In this document: in pieces, positions 15,334 through 18,872 of the stretch
Layout of the letters: every line of letters begins with the position of its first letter
How positions within the stretch are numbered: the first letter of the stretch is position 1
Source: CAYZPB01 sp964568525
GTDB taxonomy: Bacteria > Bacillota > Bacilli > Tepidibacillales > Tepidibacillaceae
NCBI GenBank assembly: GCA_964568525.1
Contig: CAZMPM010000023.1
Location: 1-18,872, forward strand
Direction of reading: 5' to 3'
Length of the DNA: 18,872 bases
Translations under genes and position numbers: made by a program
The notes under the pieces: model-generated
Databases searched by the model: none
Seen by the model: the letters and a program-made list of their open reading frames with translations, nothing else
Told to the model about the DNA's origin: nothing

Positions 15334-16424
15334 TATTTACTCACCTCTTCTGCTTTCTTTTTGTCTTTACCTTTTTGAATTCCAGTAATAGCAGCATGAC
15401 CTGCTAGACCAGCAAGAACAACTCCGCCAGCTATTGCCCCTACTTGTTCAGGGTTAATAGTTACTTGTGTTCCAGGAATTGCTGAACGTTTTGTATAGAA
15501 AGGTCCGAAATCCCAGAATTTATCTTCCGTACAACCTATGCATGGGAAACCAGCTTTAATTGGATAGCTAGTACCACCGTTCCATTGCATTTCTGCGCAA
15601 GATGTGAACGTAGATGGTCCTTTACAACCCATTTTGTACAAGCAATAACCATTTTTAGAACCTAAATCGTCAAATGACTCAACAAAAAGTCCTGCATCAA
15701 AAAAAGCACGTCGATTACATTTGTCATGCAATTTATGACGGTAGAACGCCATTGGTCTTAAGTTAGAGTCTAATTCAGGTATAGAACCAAAAGTAACAAC
15801 GTGAGCGATTACACCAGTCATTACGTCAGCAATCGGTGGGCAACCAGGTACGTTGATAAGTGGTTTATCTTTAATAAGATCTCTCACACCAACAGCATCT
15901 GTTGGATTTGGATTTGCAGCAGCAACACCGCCGTATGAAGAGCAGCTTCCAAACGCAAGAATTGCATATGCATCTTTTGCTACGTCAATCAATTTCTGTT
16001 TCGCAGATCCGCCACCAATTGTTAAGAATTCGGCATTATCTGGAATACTTCCCTCTACCACTAATACATACTTGCCTTTGTACTTTTCAATAACGTCTTG
16101 CAGTGATTTTTCAGTTTGATGTCCAGCAGCAGCGGTTAGAACTTCGCTATACTCTACAGAGACCATATCCAATATCACAGATTGCGTGCTTGGATTGTAA
16201 GATCTTGTAAAGGACATTGAACATCCAGTACATGCTTGCATTTCCATCCAGATAACAGGAATGCGTGTGTTGCTCTCTAAAGCCTTTACAACTTTCTCGG
16301 TTTGTGAAAACTGAAGACCCATAGCAGCAGTTAAAGCCGTGCACATTTTCAGGAAATCGCGACGAGATACTCCACGTGCAAGAGCAGTTTCATAAATTGT
16401 TTTTTCATTTACTTTCATCCCCAT
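15333..16424 (-). CDS. hyaA: [NiFe] hydrogenase small subunit with Tat signal
   Basis: Electron-transfer subunit carrying three iron-sulfur clusters from the active site to cytochrome b. The 363-residue precursor has a Tat motif SRRDFLK (20-26) and hydrophobic core, so the dimer is exported folded. Proximal-cluster ligands are C65, C68, C161 and C195, distal H233, C236, C261 and C267, and medial C276, C295 and C298. Three medial cysteines suggest a [3Fe-4S] cluster. The two extra proximal cysteines of oxygen-tolerant enzymes are glycines here (G67, G166). A hydrophobic helix (about 328-349) followed by a lysine-rich tail anchors it in the membrane. The ATG at 16424 has AGGAGG 5 nt upstream. 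It is the first gene of the operon. Confidence 0.98.
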   Translation of the reverse strand: MGMKVNEKTIYETALARGVSRRDFLKMCTALTAAMGLQFSQTEKVVKALESNTRIPVIWMEMQACTGCSMSFTRSYNPSTQSVILDMVSVEYSEVLTAAAGHQTEKSLQDVIEKYKGKYVLVVEGSIPDNAEFLTIGGGSAKQKLIDVAKDAYAILAFGSCSSYGGVAAANPNPTDAVGVRDLIKDKPLINVPGCPPIADVMTGVIAHVVTFGSIPELDSNLRPMAFYRHKLHDKCNRRAFFDAGLFVESFDDLGSKNGYCLYKMGCKGPSTFTSCAEMQWNGGTSYPIKAGFPCIGCTEDKFWDFGPFYTKRSAIPGTQVTINPEQVGAIAGGVVLAGLAGHAAITGIQKGKDKKKAEEVSK

Positions 16425-16463
16425 TTACTCCTCCTCTTTAATATAATTTTGATGATTAACTCT

Positions 16464-16499
16464 ATTATAAAAGCTTATGTAAAATACATCGCTATTATA
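16464..16499 (-). promoter_or_regulatory. Candidate hydrogenase operon promoters
   Basis: Two perfect TATAAT hexamers lie on the minus strand at 16499-16494 and 16469-16464, about 70 and 40 nt before the hyaA start. Neither has a recognisable -35 at 15-19 nt, which would fit a promoter that needs an activator. Confidence 0.45.
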
Positions 16500-16510
16500 A
16501 TCCTTAAACC

Positions 16511-16529
16511 ATGCACAGTTATCGTGCAT
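16511..16529. promoter_or_regulatory. Perfect inverted repeat, candidate regulator site
   Basis: ATGCAC-N7-GTGCAT is a perfect dyad just upstream of the first TATAAT. Its centre would be near -33 for the upstream promoter and near -63 for the downstream one. It has no T tract on either side, so it is more likely a protein-binding site than a terminator. The regulator is unknown. It does not match the FNR or CRP consensus. Confidence 0.5.
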
Positions 16530-16692
16530 TTCTATCTTAAACCTTACCATATTTAAAAAAAGATTGCTCAAAATACGCGTTATGTTCATATCCTTGTCAC
16601 AGTTTTAGCGGGTTGCCACTATTTTGATAGTGTATAATCATTAATGTAATGTGATTCAGGAAGTTTATAATATATTCAATATTTATCTAATG

Positions 16693-17448
16693 TTAAACCA
16701 GACTGAAACCACCATCAATTGTAATGATTTGTCCAGTTATGTATTCGGAATTATCGTGAACTAAATGAAGTGCAGTCTGGGCAATCTCAATTGACTTAGA
16801 AAAACGATGTAATGGAATCTCTTCACTTAATGCACGTAATTCATCTTGTGAAAAACAGTCATTCATTTTAGATGGAACAACACCTGGTGCGATAGCATTA
16901 ACGGTAATTCCGGAAGGGCCCAGTTCTTTTGCTAGTGACTTTGTTAAGCTATTTAGAGCCCCTTTTGTTAAGGAATATAGGGACTCGTTAGCGCTCCCAA
17001 TTTCTCCCCAGATTGAGGAAATGTTGATAATACGCCCATATTTGTTGGCAATCATACCGGGTAAAACCCGCTGCGTACAAAAATAGGCACTCATAATGTT
17101 GGTTCTAATTAGTTGATCCCAATTCTGGTAGTCAACATCTTGTATTAAGCCGTAAAAAGCTTTACCGACAGTATTTATCAAGATATTCGGTTGCAGTATA
17201 TTTGTTTTTATCTTGTTAAATAATTCGTCAATATCTACTAATAGCGAGATGTCAGCCTGAAAGATTGCGACATCTACATCACGAGCTTCGCATCGTCTTT
17301 TAATCTCCAATGCCTTCTCAGTATTTGAATTATAGTGAAGAATTAAATTAATGTTATTTTCAGCAAATAATAGTGCGATTTCACTCCCAACGCTACCAGT
17401 CGCTCCAGTTATTAGTGCAGTCTTTCTATTCATAGTTTCAACGGCCAT
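16693..17448 (-). CDS. Short-chain dehydrogenase/reductase (FabG/YmfI-like)
   Basis: NAD(P)-dependent oxidoreductase of the classical SDR family, 251 residues. It has the cofactor motif TGATGSVG (14-21), catalytic N117, S145, Y158 and K162 (YSLTK), and the C-terminal ITGQIITIDGG stretch common to FabG-like enzymes. The usual NNAG motif is NTVG here (92-95). The substrate cannot be told. A 3-ketoacyl reductase is one possibility, and Bacillus ymfI, which lies in the same neighbourhood, is the likely counterpart. The ATG at 17448 is 16 nt behind the ftsK stop and has only a weak GGGTG site, so it is probably co-transcribed with and partly coupled to ftsK. An ATG at 17433 is an alternative start. 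Confidence 0.88.
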   Translation of the reverse strand: MAVETMNRKTALITGATGSVGSEIALLFAENNINLILHYNSNTEKALEIKRRCEARDVDVAIFQADISLLVDIDELFNKIKTNILQPNILINTVGKAFYGLIQDVDYQNWDQLIRTNIMSAYFCTQRVLPGMIANKYGRIINISSIWGEIGSANESLYSLTKGALNSLTKSLAKELGPSGITVNAIAPGVVPSKMNDCFSQDELRALSEEIPLHRFSKSIEIAQTALHLVHDNSEYITGQIITIDGGFSLV

Positions 17449-17464
17449 TTTCTACACCCGATAA

Positions 17465-18872
17465 TTAATGTTCATTTTTATTTTTTAAAATTATACTTCT
17501 AGGTTTGGTTCCCTCGTATGGGCCAATAACACCTTTTGCTTCCATCTCATCAATCAGTCTCGCAGCACGATTATATCCGATTCTTAATCGTCGTTGTAAG
17601 AATGATACAGATGCTTGGTTAGCATCGATTACCAAGTTTACGGCCTCATCATATAGGTCATCTTCGCTATCAGCCACATCTTCGTTTGCAATGAAATTCT
17701 CTATAATATCGACGTCGAAATTGACGTCCTGCTGGTTTCTTACAAAATCAACGACTCTTTCTACTTCGTTTTCTGAAATGAAGGCCCCTTGCACGCGAAT
17801 TGGTTTAGATAAACCAACCGGCATGAAAAGCATATCCCCCCTACCCAGAAGCTTCTCCGCACCGTTTAAATCAAGAATAGTACGCGAGTCAATCTGTGAA
17901 GACACCTCAAAAGCGATTCTAGATGGTATATTGGCTTTAATTAGACCAGTGATGACATCAACAGTAGGTCGCTGGGTGGCAACAATTAGATGTATACCTG
18001 CAGCCCTAGCTTTCTGAGCAATGCGGATAATAGACTCCTCAACGTCGTTAGAAGCAACCATCATCAAATCAGCTAATTCATCAATAACGATTACGATATA
18101 AGGCAACTCTCCACCCAACGTTCCAGCTTTCTTTTCCTCAGCAATCATAATTTCATTATATTTTTCAATGTCTCTTGCGCCTTTTAGAGAGAATAATTCA
18201 TAACGATTTTCCATTTCCTCCACAATCATTTTAAGTGACTGAGAGGCTTTCTTAGGATTTGTAACAACTGGAGCTAACAGATGTGGTAAACCATTATAAA
18301 CATTAAGCTCAACGACCTTGGTATCAATCATTAAAAATTTAACTTCTTGCGGATTAGCTTTGTAAAGAATACTAATAACCATTGTATTTAAAGAGACACT
18401 TTTCCCCGAACCAGTCGTGCCGGCAACTAAAAGATGCGGCATCTTAAGTAAATCATGAACAATCGGTTCGCCAGTAACGTCTCTACCTAACGCAAGGCTA
18501 AGCTTGGATTTGCTATCATTAAATTTAGGGCTGGCAATTACCTCTTTTAAGGAAACGATTGAAACGTCAGAATTTGGTACCTCGATACCGATTACCGCTT
18601 TACCAGGAATCGGTGCCTCAATCCTAATATCCTTTGCAGCCAAAGCAAGTGCAATATCATCAACTAGATTGACAATTCTACTAACTTTTACACCAAAATC
18701 TGGTTGTACCTCGTATCTTGTAACTGATGGTCCTTTATGAATTTGTAGTACTTTAACGCCGACTCCAAAGCTTCCCAATGCATCTTCCAGTTTACGCGCA
18801 TTATCACTAATACTATCGAAGTTATCAGGTTTCTGCGCAGGTTCATATCTATCCAATAATTTAGGTGATGGC
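17465..18872 (-). CDS. ftsK: FtsK/SpoIIIE DNA translocase, C-terminal part (cut by window edge)
   Basis: Hexameric ATPase that pumps chromosomal DNA through the closing septum. About 468 C-terminal codons are visible, and the frame stays open to the window end (beginning PSPKLLDRYEP), so no start codon is in view. It shows the alpha/beta motor with Walker A AGTTGSGKS and Walker B VIVIDELADLM, then the gamma winged-helix domain (SFLQRRLRIGYNRAARLIDE) that reads polar DNA motifs. The N-terminal membrane domain lies outside. In the usual DPK-VEL-YNG motif the proline is threonine here (IDTKVVELNVYNG, codon ACC). The gene next to it is the SDR, 16 nt downstream. Confidence 0.96.
   Translation of the reverse strand, partial: PSPKLLDRYEPAQKPDNFDSISDNARKLEDALGSFGVGVKVLQIHKGPSVTRYEVQPDFGVKVSRIVNLVDDIALALAAKDIRIEAPIPGKAVIGIEVPNSDVSIVSLKEVIASPKFNDSKSKLSLALGRDVTGEPIVHDLLKMPHLLVAGTTGSGKSVSLNTMVISILYKANPQEVKFLMIDTKVVELNVYNGLPHLLAPVVTNPKKASQSLKMIVEEMENRYELFSLKGARDIEKYNEIMIAEEKKAGTLGGELPYIVIVIDELADLMMVASNDVEESIIRIAQKARAAGIHLIVATQRPTVDVITGLIKANIPSRIAFEVSSQIDSRTILDLNGAEKLLGRGDMLFMPVGLSKPIRVQGAFISENEVERVVDFVRNQQDVNFDVDIIENFIANEDVADSEDDLYDEAVNLVIDANQASVSFLQRRLRIGYNRAARLIDEMEAKGVIGPYEGTKPRSIILKNKNEH

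Larger units (their letters stand above)
16425..16692 (-). other. Control region of the hydrogenase operon
   Basis: These 268 bases lie between the SDR stop and hyaA. They hold the hyaA ribosome site, two TATAAT boxes, one long inverted repeat near the promoter, and a shorter dyad (CACTAT-N4-ATAGTG, 16617-16632) nearer the SDR end. I see no small gene here and no convincing terminator behind the SDR. Confidence 0.6.

Noticed and set aside
16601..16620. TGGCA-like sequence as a sigma-54 promoter for hyaA
   Set aside because: The GG is not followed by GC at the required ten-base spacing, so the -24/-12 pattern is not met.
16617..16632. CACTAT-N4-ATAGTG hairpin as a terminator for the SDR gene
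   Set aside because: The stem is only 6 bp and no T tract follows on the minus strand. It may be a protein site or chance.
17505..18017. A 170-codon plus-strand open frame opposite ftsK
   Set aside because: It is the longest antisense frame, but it mirrors the FtsK motor codons, is Ser/Thr-rich and has no upstream ribosome site or promoter.
18854..18856. TTG as the start codon of the FtsK frame
   Set aside because: The frame stays open upstream to the window end with typical FtsK linker residues, and the N-terminal membrane domain is missing, so the gene is cut by the edge rather than starting here.

Overview
All genes read on the minus strand, so transcription runs from high to low coordinates. 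The window is AT-rich with strong purine-rich Shine-Dalgarno sites. It carries the housekeeping order ftsK - SDR - rodZ - rimO - pgsA/cinA - recA - recX - rny, which is typical of Firmicutes. A LexA box of the Gram-positive type lies next to the recA promoter. Together with a periplasm-type, Tat-exported [NiFe] hydrogenase, this suggests an anaerobic Firmicute, most likely of the Negativicutes. That assignment is an inference from layout and protein character, not from a database match.

Layout in the direction of transcription. (1) 18872-16693: the C-terminal part of FtsK/SpoIIIE (cut by the window edge) and a short-chain dehydrogenase/reductase 16 nt behind it. (2) 16692-16425: an intergenic control region with a perfect inverted repeat and two TATAAT boxes. 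(3) 16424-6209: a ten-kilobase hydrogenase block of eleven genes. It encodes the small subunit, large subunit, cytochrome b, maturation protease, an unrecognised 148-residue zinc-ribbon protein, then HypA, HypB, HypF, HypC, HypD and HypE. (4) 6104-3877: RodZ, a clear intrinsic terminator, then RimO. (5) 3893-2844: one continuous gene joining PgsA (phosphatidylglycerophosphate synthase) to a CinA C-terminal (PncC-like) amidase domain. (6) 2834-932: LexA box, sigma-A promoter, recA, a hairpin, recX. (7) 796-1: the N-terminal half of RNase Y, cut by the window edge.

How the parts work together. The hydrogenase block holds what is needed to build and insert one membrane-bound H2-uptake enzyme. 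HypF and HypE make the cyanide ligand, HypC and HypD assemble Fe(CN)2CO, HypA and HypB deliver nickel, and the HyaD-type protease trims the large subunit. The finished dimer is exported through the Tat signal on the small subunit and passes electrons from H2 to quinone through the cytochrome b. No Tat or nickel-transport genes are in view. The small subunit has only the four standard proximal-cluster cysteines, so the enzyme is predicted to be of the ordinary oxygen-sensitive type.

The most unusual points are the pgsA-cinA fusion, the hydrogenase block lodged inside an otherwise conserved housekeeping neighbourhood, the unknown zinc-ribbon gene between the protease and hypA, and the hairpins that punctuate the operons. 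I saw no CRISPR array, tRNA, rRNA, insertion sequence or other clear mobile element, and no non-coding stretch longer than 300 bases.
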